Of a DNA stretch of 15,254 nucleotides, positions 1-7,489 are shown one piece after another. Source of the DNA: CAYSDH01 sp964429805 (lineage in GTDB: Bacteria > Bacteroidota > Bacteroidia > Flavobacteriales_D > JABDKJ01). The stretch covers positions 1 through 15,254 of the forward strand of contig CAYSDH010000075.1 in assembly GCA_964429805.1 (NCBI GenBank), written 5' to 3'. Below the pieces are notes generated by a model. That model worked only from the letters and a program-made list of their open reading frames with translations, was not told the DNA's origin and made no database searches. Position 1 is the first letter of the stretch, and each line of letters starts with the position of its first letter. The translations under genes and the position numbers were made by a program.

Positions 1-54
1 GAAGTGATTGACTTTTTAGAAGCAAACACGACTCCTGATGTGCTGCTGATGGAC
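1..54 (+). pseudogene. Fragment of a response-regulator receiver domain, joined out of frame to purA
   Basis: Frame 1 from base 1 reads EVIDFLEA, then NTTPDVLLMD, then hits a stop at 61-63. The PDVLLMD piece is the usual beta-3 strand of a receiver domain and ends at the phospho-accepting aspartate. The expected continuation (hydrophobic residue, then a MP motif) is missing. Instead the DNA switches at about bases 48-54 into an internal codon of purA in a different frame. No start codon is visible, so the gene began upstream of the window. Short peptide matches like this are suggestive, not proof. The abrupt switch could be an assembly chimera or a real deletion. Confidence 0.55.
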
Positions 55-1208
55 ACACCTTAGAGTTTGACGGCATAAAACACGTCTTGCACACCATACC
101 CTCAGGCATCTTCAGAGATGGAGTCCAAAACCTGATTGGTAATGGAGTGGTGATAGACCCGGTCATCTTTAAGAAAGAGATTGATGCACTCAGTGCGCTG
201 GGCGTAGATGTGTCTCAAAAACTACTTGTCTCTAAAAAAGCACACCTTATACTGCCCAGCCATGCGCAACTAGACCGTGCGGCAGAGGCGGCAAAAGGAA
301 AAGAAAAGATAGGTTCTACCCTAAAAGGAATCGGCCCTACCTACATGGATAAGACCGGGCGTAACGGACTTCGAGTGGGTGACATCTTGAGCGCAGACTT
401 TGAGACGCGCTATGCCAAGCTAGTAGCCAAGCATGCGAAGCTACTAAGCATGTACGGTGAAGAGGTCGACAGATCAAAAGAAGCCGAATGGAAAGCATCT
501 CTTGACGTTATTCGTGCCCTCCCATGCGTGGACAGCGAGCAGTATATCAATGATGCCGTGAAGAATGGCAAATCTGTGCTGGCCGAAGGTGCCCAAGGCT
601 CATTGCTTGATATTGACTTTGGTACATATCCATACGTCACTTCATCAAACACAGTGGCGGCTGGTGCCTGCACTGGACTAGGAATTGCGCCAAATAAAAT
701 AGGCAAGGTCTTCGGTATTTTTAAAGCCTACTGCACACGTGTGGGCTCTGGCCCCTTCCCTACTGAGCTGTATGATGCTGTAGGTGAAGAACTTCAGGAG
801 AAAGGACATGAATTTGGCGCCACAACTGGACGACCAAGACGATGCGGATGGGTGGACCTTCCAGCATTGAAGTATGCTATAATGGTCAACGGAGTCACGC
901 ATCTAAACATGATGAAAGCCGATGTACTCAGTGGATTTGACCATATAAAGGTCTGCACGCACTACGACACGCCAGAAGGTCAGGTCGATCACTTGCCTTT
1001 TGAACTCAATGACAAGATTACACCAGTCTATAAAGATTTGGAAGGTTGGTCTGAAGATTTGACTTCTATGTCTGACAGTGCCAATCTGCCTGCAGCTTTG
1101 GAGTCATACATCGAGTATTTGGAGGCCGAACTAGAAGTTCCAATTAGCATAGTTTCTGTAGGACCAGACCGTACTCAGACCATAAGCCGAAATGGTGTTC
1201 TGGCATGA
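51..1208 (+). CDS. purA: Adenylosuccinate synthetase, 5'-truncated
   Basis: Catalyses IMP + aspartate + GTP to adenylosuccinate, the first committed step of AMP synthesis in the cytoplasm. The frame opens at base 51 with GHTLEFDGIKHVLHTIPSGIF, the conserved block around the catalytic histidine (His41 in E. coli). It continues with a GIGPTYMDK block, AEGAQGSLLDIDFGTYPYVT, CTRVGSGPFPTEL, the GATTGRPRRCGW block and a C-terminal SVGPDRTQTI. The family is about 420-430 residues; 385 remain. The first ~40 residues, including the GDEGKGK P-loop and its catalytic aspartate, are absent and replaced by unrelated DNA (bases 1-50). A TTG at 87 could be called as a start but lies inside the conserved core and is not a credible one. 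As written, the product could not be active. The family call is very secure. Confidence 0.93.
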   Translation, partial: GHTLEFDGIKHVLHTIPSGIFRDGVQNLIGNGVVIDPVIFKKEIDALSALGVDVSQKLLVSKKAHLILPSHAQLDRAAEAAKGKEKIGSTLKGIGPTYMDKTGRNGLRVGDILSADFETRYAKLVAKHAKLLSMYGEEVDRSKEAEWKASLDVIRALPCVDSEQYINDAVKNGKSVLAEGAQGSLLDIDFGTYPYVTSSNTVAAGACTGLGIAPNKIGKVFGIFKAYCTRVGSGPFPTELYDAVGEELQEKGHEFGATTGRPRRCGWVDLPALKYAIMVNGVTHLNMMKADVLSGFDHIKVCTHYDTPEGQVDHLPFELNDKITPVYKDLEGWSEDLTSMSDSANLPAALESYIEYLEAELEVPISIVSVGPDRTQTISRNGVLA

Positions 1209-1227
1209 AGCTTGACTCTATTTAGTC

Positions 1228-2793
1228 ATGCATCGTCAGATTGCTACATACCTCATTATTTTTTTCCTTTTCAGCGGCTCAGTGCTTTCCGCGCAGAAAG
1301 TAGCGCGCATTCAGCTGCTCGGAGCAGACGTGATAGAGTATGATGCCAGCATAGTCAATGCCCAGCGACTCTTAGGCTCAGTCTCTTTTCTTCATGAAGA
1401 CACACGCATGTATTGTGACAGTGCGTGGTTATATGAGTCTGATAACGATTTGAGAGCATTTGGCCATGTGAGGATTGTGCAGCAAGGCGGAGTCAATATC
1501 AAATCTGATAGTCTCTACTACAGCGGAAATGAGAAGAAAGCCACGCTTTACAACAACATCACGCTCAAAGATGAGGACATGACGCTCACCACTGATCAAC
1601 TCACGTACACTACTGACGACAGAGTGGGCAGTTACTATGGCGGAGGAAAAATAATCAGCACAAAGAATAGAAACGTACTGACTAGTGACATTGGAAATTA
1701 CTTTGCCAATGGCAAAGTCTTTCACTTCAAAAAAGACGTGGTGCTTGATAACCCAGAGTACTTAATTGAGACTGACACGCTGCACTATCACTCGTTTACA
1801 GAACAGTCATTCTTCTTAGGACCGACAGAAATAACCAGCGAGCAAGACTTGATCTACTGCGAAAATGGTTGGTATGACTCCGTCAATGACATCGCTCAGT
1901 TTGAGGAAAACGCCTACATCTGGAGTAACGGTCAGCAACTTAAGGGTGACAGTCTTTACTACAGCCGTAATGATGCGTATGGTGAGGCCTTTGAGAATGT
2001 AGCACTGATTGACACTACAAATGACATCAGCATTTTTGGTCGATACGGGAAGTATTTGGAAGGCGAAGACTTGGGCCTGGTGACAGATTCTGCCTTGATG
2101 ATGCAGTACTTTGAGCTGGACACACTCTTCCTACATGCCGATACGCTGACCGCCCAGCCTGATACCATGGAAAACAGATTAATCAGGGCATATCATGATG
2201 TACGAATATTTAAACCGGACCTGCAAGGCAGTTGCGACTCACTGACCTACAGCGAGACTGACAGCCTAATTGTGATGTATGACTCACCCATCGTCTGGTC
2301 TGATGAAAATCAGATTAGCGGAGAACTGATTACCTTAAAAACAAGTGAGGGCAAGTTGGAAAAGTTGAACACCTATACAGACGCATTCATCATTTCGGAG
2401 GTAGATACTGTGCACTTTAACCAGATTAAGGGAAAGAATCTCACGGGCTACTTCAAAGAAAATGCGCTCTACAAAGTGCTAATTGAGGGAAATGGTCAAT
2501 CAATCTATTTCGCAGAAGAAGAGAAGGACAGCACGAGCACCATACTCGGAGTAAACAAGAGTACATGCAGTTCGATTCTTATCTATATCGAGAATAGAGA
2601 GATAGAACGCGTGAACTTCATTGCCCAACCTGAATCGTCTTTTTTTCCGCTGAGTAAAATAGCCGCGGGTGAACTCATACTTGAAGACTTCAAATGGGAA
2701 GTCAGACGTAGACCGCAGAATAAAGAGGACTTGTTTAGAATCATTGAAGAAAAAGTCGATGATTCCTCAGAGGAGTCTGAATCTAACGACTAG
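1228..2793 (+). CDS. OstA-like (LptA/LptD N-domain-like) exported protein
   Basis: A 521-residue protein of the OstA_2 type found in Bacteroidota, related to the periplasmic beta-jellyroll of LptA and LptD that carries lipopolysaccharide to the outer membrane. Residues 1-22 form a signal peptide: a basic start, a hydrophobic core, and a likely cleavage after LSA. The mature part is a run of short beta-strand repeats of the form SDSLYYS...A.LYNNI.L, ADTL.Y and GD.LYYSR, as expected for a beta-jellyroll. There is no obvious C-terminal beta-barrel, so it is not a full LptD. The acidic C-terminus (EEKVDDSSEESESND) is probably disordered. It begins 19 bp after purA, so it may be cotranscribed with it. 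Its last 11 bp overlap the convergent helicase gene. A role in LPS transport is family inference. Confidence 0.82.
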   Translation: MHRQIATYLIIFFLFSGSVLSAQKVARIQLLGADVIEYDASIVNAQRLLGSVSFLHEDTRMYCDSAWLYESDNDLRAFGHVRIVQQGGVNIKSDSLYYSGNEKKATLYNNITLKDEDMTLTTDQLTYTTDDRVGSYYGGGKIISTKNRNVLTSDIGNYFANGKVFHFKKDVVLDNPEYLIETDTLHYHSFTEQSFFLGPTEITSEQDLIYCENGWYDSVNDIAQFEENAYIWSNGQQLKGDSLYYSRNDAYGEAFENVALIDTTNDISIFGRYGKYLEGEDLGLVTDSALMMQYFELDTLFLHADTLTAQPDTMENRLIRAYHDVRIFKPDLQGSCDSLTYSETDSLIVMYDSPIVWSDENQISGELITLKTSEGKLEKLNTYTDAFIISEVDTVHFNQIKGKNLTGYFKENALYKVLIEGNGQSIYFAEEEKDSTSTILGVNKSTCSSILIYIENREIERVNFIAQPESSFFPLSKIAAGELILEDFKWEVRRRPQNKEDLFRIIEEKVDDSSEESESND

Positions 2794-3904
2794 CGCGTAT
2801 TTGCGTAAATGCGATGCCGAGTTTTCGCTCCAAGAAGCGAATCTGCTTCGCTTCTTTTGATGTCACCAATGCCAAGGAAATCCCGGTATTACCGGCTCTA
2901 GCCGTTCGCCCACTGCGGTGTGTGTAGTACTCGTCTTTGTCAGGCAGCTGATAATGGGCTACATAAGCCAAGTCCTTGATATCAATTCCCCGCGCAGTGA
3001 TGTCTGTGCAGACTAAGATCTGAAGTGTTTCTTTTTTAAAGGCCCGCATGACCTTATCACGCTCTATCTGCTTGAGGTCACCATGAATGGCATCGACTGG
3101 AATGTTTTTTGAAATGAGCTGCTTTGACAATTTCTGAGTCGCGGCCTTTGTGCGGCAAAATATCAGTCCTCTCTTTCCTTTCTGCGTCTTTAAAAACTGA
3201 AGCAGGACATTGAGCTTATCCATCTCTTCGCAGATTAAGAACTGATGGTCGATGTTTTTGTTTACCACATCCTTGCCACTTATCTCTACACGATGGGCAT
3301 CATCACGCAAATGCTCATTGACTATCTGCTTTATGCCATGCGGCATGGTGGCAGAAAAGAGCCACTTATTACGCGCACCCGCAAGCGAATCAAGAATGCG
3401 GTCAAGCTCTGATTTGAATCCCATACTGAGCATCTCGTCAGCCTCGTCTAATACGATGGTCTTGACGTGAGAAAGGTCTACAGCTTTTCGTTCCAAAAGG
3501 TCTATGAGTCGCCCCGGAGTAGCTACAACTATGTGAGTGGGGCGCTTTAATGCTCCAATCTGTCTCTCAATGGGCTGACCACCATACACGGCCTCAGTGA
3601 ATATTTTGTCTGTGTACTTAGTGAATCTGAACAATTGCTTGGCCACCTGCTGTCCCAATTCTCTGGTCGGGCAGAGTATCAAACCTTGCACAACTCCTTT
3701 TGACGGGTCTATGCTATGCAATAATGGAAGTCCAAAGGCGGCCGTTTTACCAGTCCCCGTTTGCGCCTGTCCCACCAAGTCGGTCTGGGTGCCCAGCAGC
3801 AAAGGAATCACCTCTTGCTGAATGGGTGTCGGTTCTTTTATACCCAGTTCATTCAGCCCTTTAACGAAGTCTTTGCCAATGCCGAGTTTTACAAATGTGC
3901 TCAT
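2783..3904 (-). CDS. DEAD-box ATP-dependent RNA helicase
   Basis: A 373-residue cytoplasmic RNA helicase that uses ATP to remodel RNA duplexes, probably in ribosome assembly, mRNA decay or cold adaptation. Motifs appear in order: Q motif (PTPIQQ, about residue 25), Walker A AQTGTGKT (47-54), PTREL (79-83), ATPGR (128-132), DEAD (153-156), FSATMP (about 183), then in RecA2 the LIFCRT, TDITARGIDI and HRSGRTARAG motifs. The protein stops just after the second RecA domain (IRASR), without the basic tail or RNA-binding domain many relatives carry, so it is a minimal core helicase. The ATG at 3904 is preceded, 7 bp upstream, by a TACCTTCG promoter box, so the transcript may be nearly leaderless. 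The gene is divergent from rluF and convergent with the OstA-like gene. Confidence 0.95.
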   Translation of the reverse strand: MSTFVKLGIGKDFVKGLNELGIKEPTPIQQEVIPLLLGTQTDLVGQAQTGTGKTAAFGLPLLHSIDPSKGVVQGLILCPTRELGQQVAKQLFRFTKYTDKIFTEAVYGGQPIERQIGALKRPTHIVVATPGRLIDLLERKAVDLSHVKTIVLDEADEMLSMGFKSELDRILDSLAGARNKWLFSATMPHGIKQIVNEHLRDDAHRVEISGKDVVNKNIDHQFLICEEMDKLNVLLQFLKTQKGKRGLIFCRTKAATQKLSKQLISKNIPVDAIHGDLKQIERDKVMRAFKKETLQILVCTDITARGIDIKDLAYVAHYQLPDKDEYYTHRSGRTARAGNTGISLALVTSKEAKQIRFLERKLGIAFTQIRASR

Positions 3905-3911
3905 GATGCCG

Positions 3912-3919
3912 CGAAGGTA
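3912..3919 (-). promoter_or_regulatory. -7 promoter box of the helicase gene
   Basis: The minus strand reads TACCTTCG, matching the Bacteroidota -7 consensus TAnnTTTG with C for T at position 7. It lies 7 bp before the helicase ATG, so transcription would begin at or very near the start codon. No convincing -33 TTTG was seen. Confidence 0.5.
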
Positions 3920-3974
3920 ATCCTATTGTGATAGAGGCGCTGCGCTTTTAAAATAACTGAGCCCGCAATTCAGC

Positions 3975-3982
3975 TACCTTTG
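3975..3982 (+). promoter_or_regulatory. -7 promoter box of rluF
   Basis: TACCTTTG is an exact match to the Bacteroidota -7 consensus TAnnTTTG. It ends 7 bp before the rluF ATG, the same spacing as on the divergent helicase side, so the mRNA would be nearly leaderless. The upstream T-rich patch at 3946-3949 is a weak -33 candidate with a spacer that is too long. Confidence 0.55.
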
Positions 3983-3989
3983 CCCCACA

Positions 3990-4709
3990 ATGAATGAAGG
4001 AGAAGGCGTAAGAATCAATAAATTTCTCAGCGAAGCAGGATTTTGCTCACGCAGAGAGGCCGACAGGATAATAGAGCAAGGCCGACTAACCATCAATGGT
4101 AAGAAGCCAGAGCTGGGAACCAAAGTGGGCATCATGGACGAAGTGCGCGTTGACGGGGAGCTGGTCTCCGAGTCATTAGACCAGCCCGTCTACATTGCAT
4201 TTAACAAGCCTGTGGGCATCGTATGCACTACTGACAATCGAGTAGAAAAAGACAACATCATCGATTATATTGGGTATCCGACTCGTATATTTCCTATCGG
4301 GCGACTGGATAAACCGAGCGAGGGACTCATCTTTCTGACCAATGATGGAGACATTGTCAATAAGATACTTCGTGCCAGACACGGCCATGAGAAAGAGTAC
4401 ATCGTCCGAGTCAATCAGCCGATTACGAAGGAGTTTATTCAAGGTATGCGCGGAGGCGTGCCTATACTTGACACGGTCACCAGAGAGTGCTTTGTAGAGA
4501 AGCTTGACAAATTCAATTTCAGAATAGTGCTCACTCAAGGGCTCAACCGCCAGATTAGAAGAATGTGTGAGCACTTTGGATACAGAGTGCGCCAGCTGAG
4601 ACGAGTGAGAATAATGAACGTCAATCTGGACGTGCCGATTGGCAAGTGGCGCTACCTGTCAAAGTCTGAACTCAAGCTGATTCGCAAAGCGGTGGACCAG
4701 AAAGAGTAA
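3990..4709 (+). CDS. rluF: 23S rRNA pseudouridine synthase, RluF type
   Basis: A 239-residue enzyme that isomerises a uridine in 23S rRNA to pseudouridine (position 2604 for E. coli RluF). The N-terminal S4 RNA-binding domain covers about residues 7-55 (RINKFLSEAGFCSRREADR). The catalytic RsuA/RluB/E/F domain follows, with FNKPVGIV (71-78) and IGRLDKPSEGL, where Asp107 is the catalytic aspartate. The HEKEYIV, GVPILDTVT, LTQGLNRQIRRMCEHFGY and RIMNV blocks closely follow RluF rather than RluB, RluE or RsuA. It lacks the basic C-terminal tail of the E. coli protein. The start at 3990 is supported by the S4 domain phasing and the promoter box 7 bp upstream. The exact target base is inferred from family. 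Confidence 0.9.
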   Translation: MNEGEGVRINKFLSEAGFCSRREADRIIEQGRLTINGKKPELGTKVGIMDEVRVDGELVSESLDQPVYIAFNKPVGIVCTTDNRVEKDNIIDYIGYPTRIFPIGRLDKPSEGLIFLTNDGDIVNKILRARHGHEKEYIVRVNQPITKEFIQGMRGGVPILDTVTRECFVEKLDKFNFRIVLTQGLNRQIRRMCEHFGYRVRQLRRVRIMNVNLDVPIGKWRYLSKSELKLIRKAVDQKE

Positions 4710-4747
4710 TTGAGGCAGCAATTTTGTCTATAAAATGTCTTTAGGCC

Positions 4748-4912
4748 ATGTTTGGATTATTCAAGAAGAAAACAGAAATGGAAAAGCTGCAGGCCAAGTA
4801 CAAAGCACTGATGGAGGATTCTCACGCCTTGTCAAAAGTAGACCGTACAAAGAGTGACGCCAAAGTAGCCGAGGCTGAAAGTGTGTTGAAGCAAATGGAA
4901 TCATTGCGCTAG
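4748..4912 (+). CDS. Small Lacal_2735 family (DUF6435-like) protein
   Basis: A 54-residue protein that begins MFGLFKKKTEMEKLQAKYKA and ends VLKQMESLR. The pattern of an MFGLFKKK start, then a charged coiled-coil-like helix (KLQAKYKALMEDSHALSK), then DAKxAEAExVLKQME matches a small family in marine Bacteroidota and other bacteria known as Lacal_2735 or DUF6435. Function is unknown. It contains no cysteines and no membrane segment, and is highly helical. It lies 38 bp downstream of rluF on the same strand, so it may be read from the rluF promoter. Family assignment is from recalled sequence similarity. Confidence 0.78.
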   Translation: MFGLFKKKTEMEKLQAKYKALMEDSHALSKVDRTKSDAKVAEAESVLKQMESLR

Positions 4913-4950
4913 TCCACTCAATTTATATGGCTCTTCCGCGTTGATGTGGA

Positions 4951-5733
4951 ATGAGACTATTCACTTCATTAACCATACTTCTCCTCTCCTGCTCGCAGCA
5001 CGTCAGTTCTGACACGTCAATCGCTGTATCAACTCAGGCCAACTCCGAAAGCGTCAAGCAAGAAACCGACTCCGTAAAAAGTGGCTTGACCTTCAAGATA
5101 CATGACACCTATAACAATACGCTAGACAAGATTAACGCGCAGCGCAAAGCACTTGCCGCTCAGTTAAAAAATTCACCTAGTGACGAGTCTAAAAAGCAAG
5201 TGCTCATCGCTGCTGGACAGTATTTTGAAAAGGCCATTTTAGATAGTATCATGCCACACTGGTATGGCACACCTTGGGAGTTTATCGGTCATACCAACAC
5301 TCCCGGTGTGGGTGAAGTCGCCTGCGGATATCTGGTATCAACCACATTGAGACACATGGGCGTACAGGTAAATCGCTACAAGATGGCTCAGCAATCAGCC
5401 ATGAGTGAGGCGATAACACTGTGCCGTGCGCCAGAAGAAGTGACCGTATTTAGAGACGAGTCCTATCAGACAGAAATCAGCACCATTTGCAAGGACCTTG
5501 AAGACGGCTTGTACTTAGTGGGTTTGTCTAATCATGTTGGTTATTTCTTAAAGCGTGATGGCGGCACGTACTTCATTCACTCAGATTATGTATCAGGCGC
5601 AGTGCGCTTTGAGTCGGCTGCAAAATCTGAAGCCTTTGGCAGTGATATTTATTGCTTCGCAGCCATATCGACCAACCTCTACTTGATGGAGAAGTGGTTG
5701 ACTGGAGAACCTGTTACTGTGCACATGGACTGA
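4951..5733 (+). CDS. Lipoprotein with possible papain/NlpC-like Cys-His core
   Basis: A 260-residue protein not recognised as a named family. The first 13 residues are a short hydrophobic signal ending LLLS before Cys14, a plausible lipobox, so it is probably a membrane-anchored lipoprotein. A polar linker (15-45) and a helical region precede a conserved-looking core: WYGTPWEFIG (104-113), GEVACGYLVSTTLRHMGV with Cys125 at a helix start, SNHVGYF with His195, and FIHSDY with His210. A Cys at the start of a helix, then a His in a beta strand followed by a third polar residue, is the layout of papain-fold NlpC/P60 and CHAP enzymes. A peptidase or amidase acting in the cell envelope is therefore possible but unproven. 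It is 38 bp downstream of the DUF6435-like gene. A small hairpin (TTCCGC/GTGGAA, 4934-4951) covers the start codon. Confidence 0.8.
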   Translation: MRLFTSLTILLLSCSQHVSSDTSIAVSTQANSESVKQETDSVKSGLTFKIHDTYNNTLDKINAQRKALAAQLKNSPSDESKKQVLIAAGQYFEKAILDSIMPHWYGTPWEFIGHTNTPGVGEVACGYLVSTTLRHMGVQVNRYKMAQQSAMSEAITLCRAPEEVTVFRDESYQTEISTICKDLEDGLYLVGLSNHVGYFLKRDGGTYFIHSDYVSGAVRFESAAKSEAFGSDIYCFAAISTNLYLMEKWLTGEPVTVHMD

Positions 5734-5881
5734 CCACAGCTCTGCTTGCTCCCCGCTCTCGTAATTTATTCTCTGTATGAATATTTAGGAGTCACTTGAG
5801 ATTGTTACCATCTCTTAATCTGCAGCACTGCACTATCGGGCACTGACAAACTCCAGTAAAAATGGGATATTCGTTACCGAG

Positions 5882-7249
5882 ATGGAGGACTTTCGCGAAC
5901 AATACGAGTACAGCCAAGAGGAATGGGAATCCTTCTTAAAGGTCATGTCCGTGCTCAAGGATGACCCCATGAAAAACCCTGACAATCATGCGGTGGGCTC
6001 GCTTATCAGTCGCGTGTACAAGCGCGCAAAAAAGCAACGAAACGATAAGCAAGCGCTTAAGAAAGAAGACATTCAAATACTGAAGAAGTCCGTCATAGCA
6101 AGCAATGCGCTGCAAGGCAAAACTTTTTATGGAGACGAGTCGGCCGAGATGGATACAGCATACAGCCCGCTCAATTCGAATCGACATTGCTACTGTTGCA
6201 ATGAGTTGTATAAGAAAGCGCATTCGTTTTATCACCGCCTATGCCCGAGTTGTGCGGAGTACAATTTCTCTAGACGCGGCATGAGTGTGGACCTCAGCGG
6301 ACGACATGCTATCATTACTGGTGGCCGAGTAAAAGTGGGTTATGCCACTGCGCTGAAATTGCTGCGCGCTGGAGCTGAAGTGACAGTCACCACGCGCTTT
6401 CCGATGAATGCCGATGAGCATTACAGACAAGAAGAAGACTATGATACCTGGAAGGATAGACTGACTATATACGGTCTTGACCTGAGAGACTTAAAGGCAT
6501 TGCGACAGTTTATCGCCCATTATCAGTCGAGTCATGAGTGGCTGGACATACTCATTAATAATGCGGCTCAGACCATTCGTTATCCTGATGAATATTATGC
6601 ACCTCTCATCAGCGCGGAGCAGACTCTGCTTGGCCAGCGTGAAAAATCCTCGCGCATTATTGAAAACACGCACTTGGCTACACAGGAAACTGACACTGAC
6701 ATACAAACCGTACACGAGTTTCATGAGCTCAACAGATTTGGTCAGCAAGTCGATATGCGCAGCAAGACAAGTTGGAACTCTCAACTCGAAGACATTACTG
6801 ATGTTGAACTATTAGAGGTCAACTTGATCAATCAGATCTCACCATATCTGTTGATTAAAGACTTGAGTCCATTGCTCAAATCTTCTCCGCATGCCTCAGA
6901 GCGGTTTGTCATTAATGTCACTTCGTCAGAAGGTCAGTTTAGCTATGAAAACAAGACGGAGTTTCATCCACACACCAACATGACTAAGGCTTCGCTGAAT
7001 ATGCTTACGCGTACTTCCGCAAAAGAATATGCCCGTGACAATATCTTGATGTGTAGCGTGGATGTGGGTTGGATTTCTACTGGGGCCAAAGAGTCGCTAA
7101 GGCGTGAACAGTTTGATAGAGGCTACATACCGCCACTTGACTCAGTAGATGGGGCCGCGCGTATCATGCACCCGATTATTGAAAAAATGAAACTTGGAAA
7201 CGAGTATGCTGGAAAGTTGCTAAAAAACTATATTGTCGAAGAATGGTGA
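5882..7249 (+). CDS. SDR-family oxidoreductase-like protein with N-terminal Cys cluster
   Basis: A 455-residue protein. Residues 1-95 are helical and charged. Residues 103-124 contain CYCC and CPSC, spaced like a zinc-binding knuckle pair. From about 138 a Rossmann fold of the short-chain dehydrogenase/reductase type begins: HAIITGG with the glycine motif TGGRVKVGY (146-154), TTRFP, LDLRD, and the LINNAAQ motif (224-230). A long insertion (about 231-300) follows, then VTSSEG with the usual catalytic serine region (346-351). The usual YxxxK is replaced by TNMTK (365-369): the lysine is kept but threonine stands where tyrosine should be. VDVGWIST matches the usual proline-glycine cofactor loop only loosely. 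A standard dehydrogenase reaction is therefore doubtful. A GATATTCG box at 5866-5873 is a weak promoter candidate. Substrate unknown. Confidence 0.88.
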   Translation: MEDFREQYEYSQEEWESFLKVMSVLKDDPMKNPDNHAVGSLISRVYKRAKKQRNDKQALKKEDIQILKKSVIASNALQGKTFYGDESAEMDTAYSPLNSNRHCYCCNELYKKAHSFYHRLCPSCAEYNFSRRGMSVDLSGRHAIITGGRVKVGYATALKLLRAGAEVTVTTRFPMNADEHYRQEEDYDTWKDRLTIYGLDLRDLKALRQFIAHYQSSHEWLDILINNAAQTIRYPDEYYAPLISAEQTLLGQREKSSRIIENTHLATQETDTDIQTVHEFHELNRFGQQVDMRSKTSWNSQLEDITDVELLEVNLINQISPYLLIKDLSPLLKSSPHASERFVINVTSSEGQFSYENKTEFHPHTNMTKASLNMLTRTSAKEYARDNILMCSVDVGWISTGAKESLRREQFDRGYIPPLDSVDGAARIMHPIIEKMKLGNEYAGKLLKNYIVEEW

Positions 7250-7275
7250 GGTCTATTGGACACGACAAATAGACT
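7250..7275 (+). repeat. Hairpin just after the SDR stop codon
   Basis: GTCTATT (7251-7257) pairs with AATAGAC (7268-7274) around a 10-nt loop, with a G-T pair extending it at 7250/7275. It begins one base after the SDR stop, so it could protect or end that transcript. There is no T run after it, so it is not a classic intrinsic terminator. Confidence 0.5.
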
Positions 7276-7323
7276 TAGACCATGATAAGTAATTCTGTGA
7301 TGGAGACACTGGGCGATGCTGCG

Positions 7324-7369
7324 CAGAAGGAAATTAAAGACACTTCTGTTTCATGACGGCCATGAACAG
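7324..7369 (+). repeat. Two competing hairpins upstream of the tRNA-like elements
   Basis: CAGAAG (7324-7329) can pair with CTTCTG (7343-7348). Alternatively CTGTT plus CATG (7346-7355, with one T bulged) pairs with CATGAACAG (7361-7369) around the loop ACGGC, a 9-bp stem. The two share bases 7346-7348 and so exclude each other. They end 11 bp before the first tRNA-like element and could be its 5' leader. Confidence 0.45.
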
Positions 7370-7379
7370 ATAAATGACA

Positions 7380-7464
7380 GGCGGGCGGTGCTGGGATAGT
7401 GGAATTCCGCTGACCGACAAGTCAGAGATGCTCGTTCGAATCGAGCGCATTTCCCGCCCTTTTT
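7380..7464 (+). ncRNA. tRNA-like element A with a 12-position acceptor helix
   Basis: The sequence folds as a cloverleaf. The acceptor-like helix is 7380-7391 with 7447-7458: GGCGGG pairs with CCCGCC, then one C/T mismatch, then GGTGC pairs with GCATT using two G-T pairs. The D-like arm pairs GGGA (7393-7396) with TTCC (7405-7408) around an 8-nt loop containing GG. The anticodon-like arm pairs CTGAC (7410-7414) with GTCAG (7421-7425) around a 6-nt loop, CGACAA. A 4-nt variable region follows. The T arm pairs GCTCG with CGAGC (7430-7446) around TTCGAAT. The helix runs into five Ts (7460-7464), as in an intrinsic terminator. It is not a normal tRNA: the acceptor helix is too long, only one base separates it from the D arm, the anticodon loop has 6 bases without U33, and no CCA is encoded. 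Function unknown. Confidence 0.6.
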
Positions 7465-7489
7465 ACCGGATTGTTTTTTGACAAATTTG

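Noticed and set aside
87..1208. A complete purA gene starting at TTG 87
   Set aside because: The codon lies inside a conserved motif. The homologous frame extends upstream to base 51, where it joins unrelated sequence, so the gene is truncated rather than short.
4176..4574. 132-residue minus-strand frame inside rluF
   Set aside because: Lies entirely within a well-conserved gene, and its protein shows no recognisable motif; a shadow frame.
4934..4951. Hairpin TTCCGC/GTGGAA at the lipoprotein start as a riboswitch or thermometer
   Set aside because: Only 6 bp with one wobble pair; too small to claim regulation without conservation.
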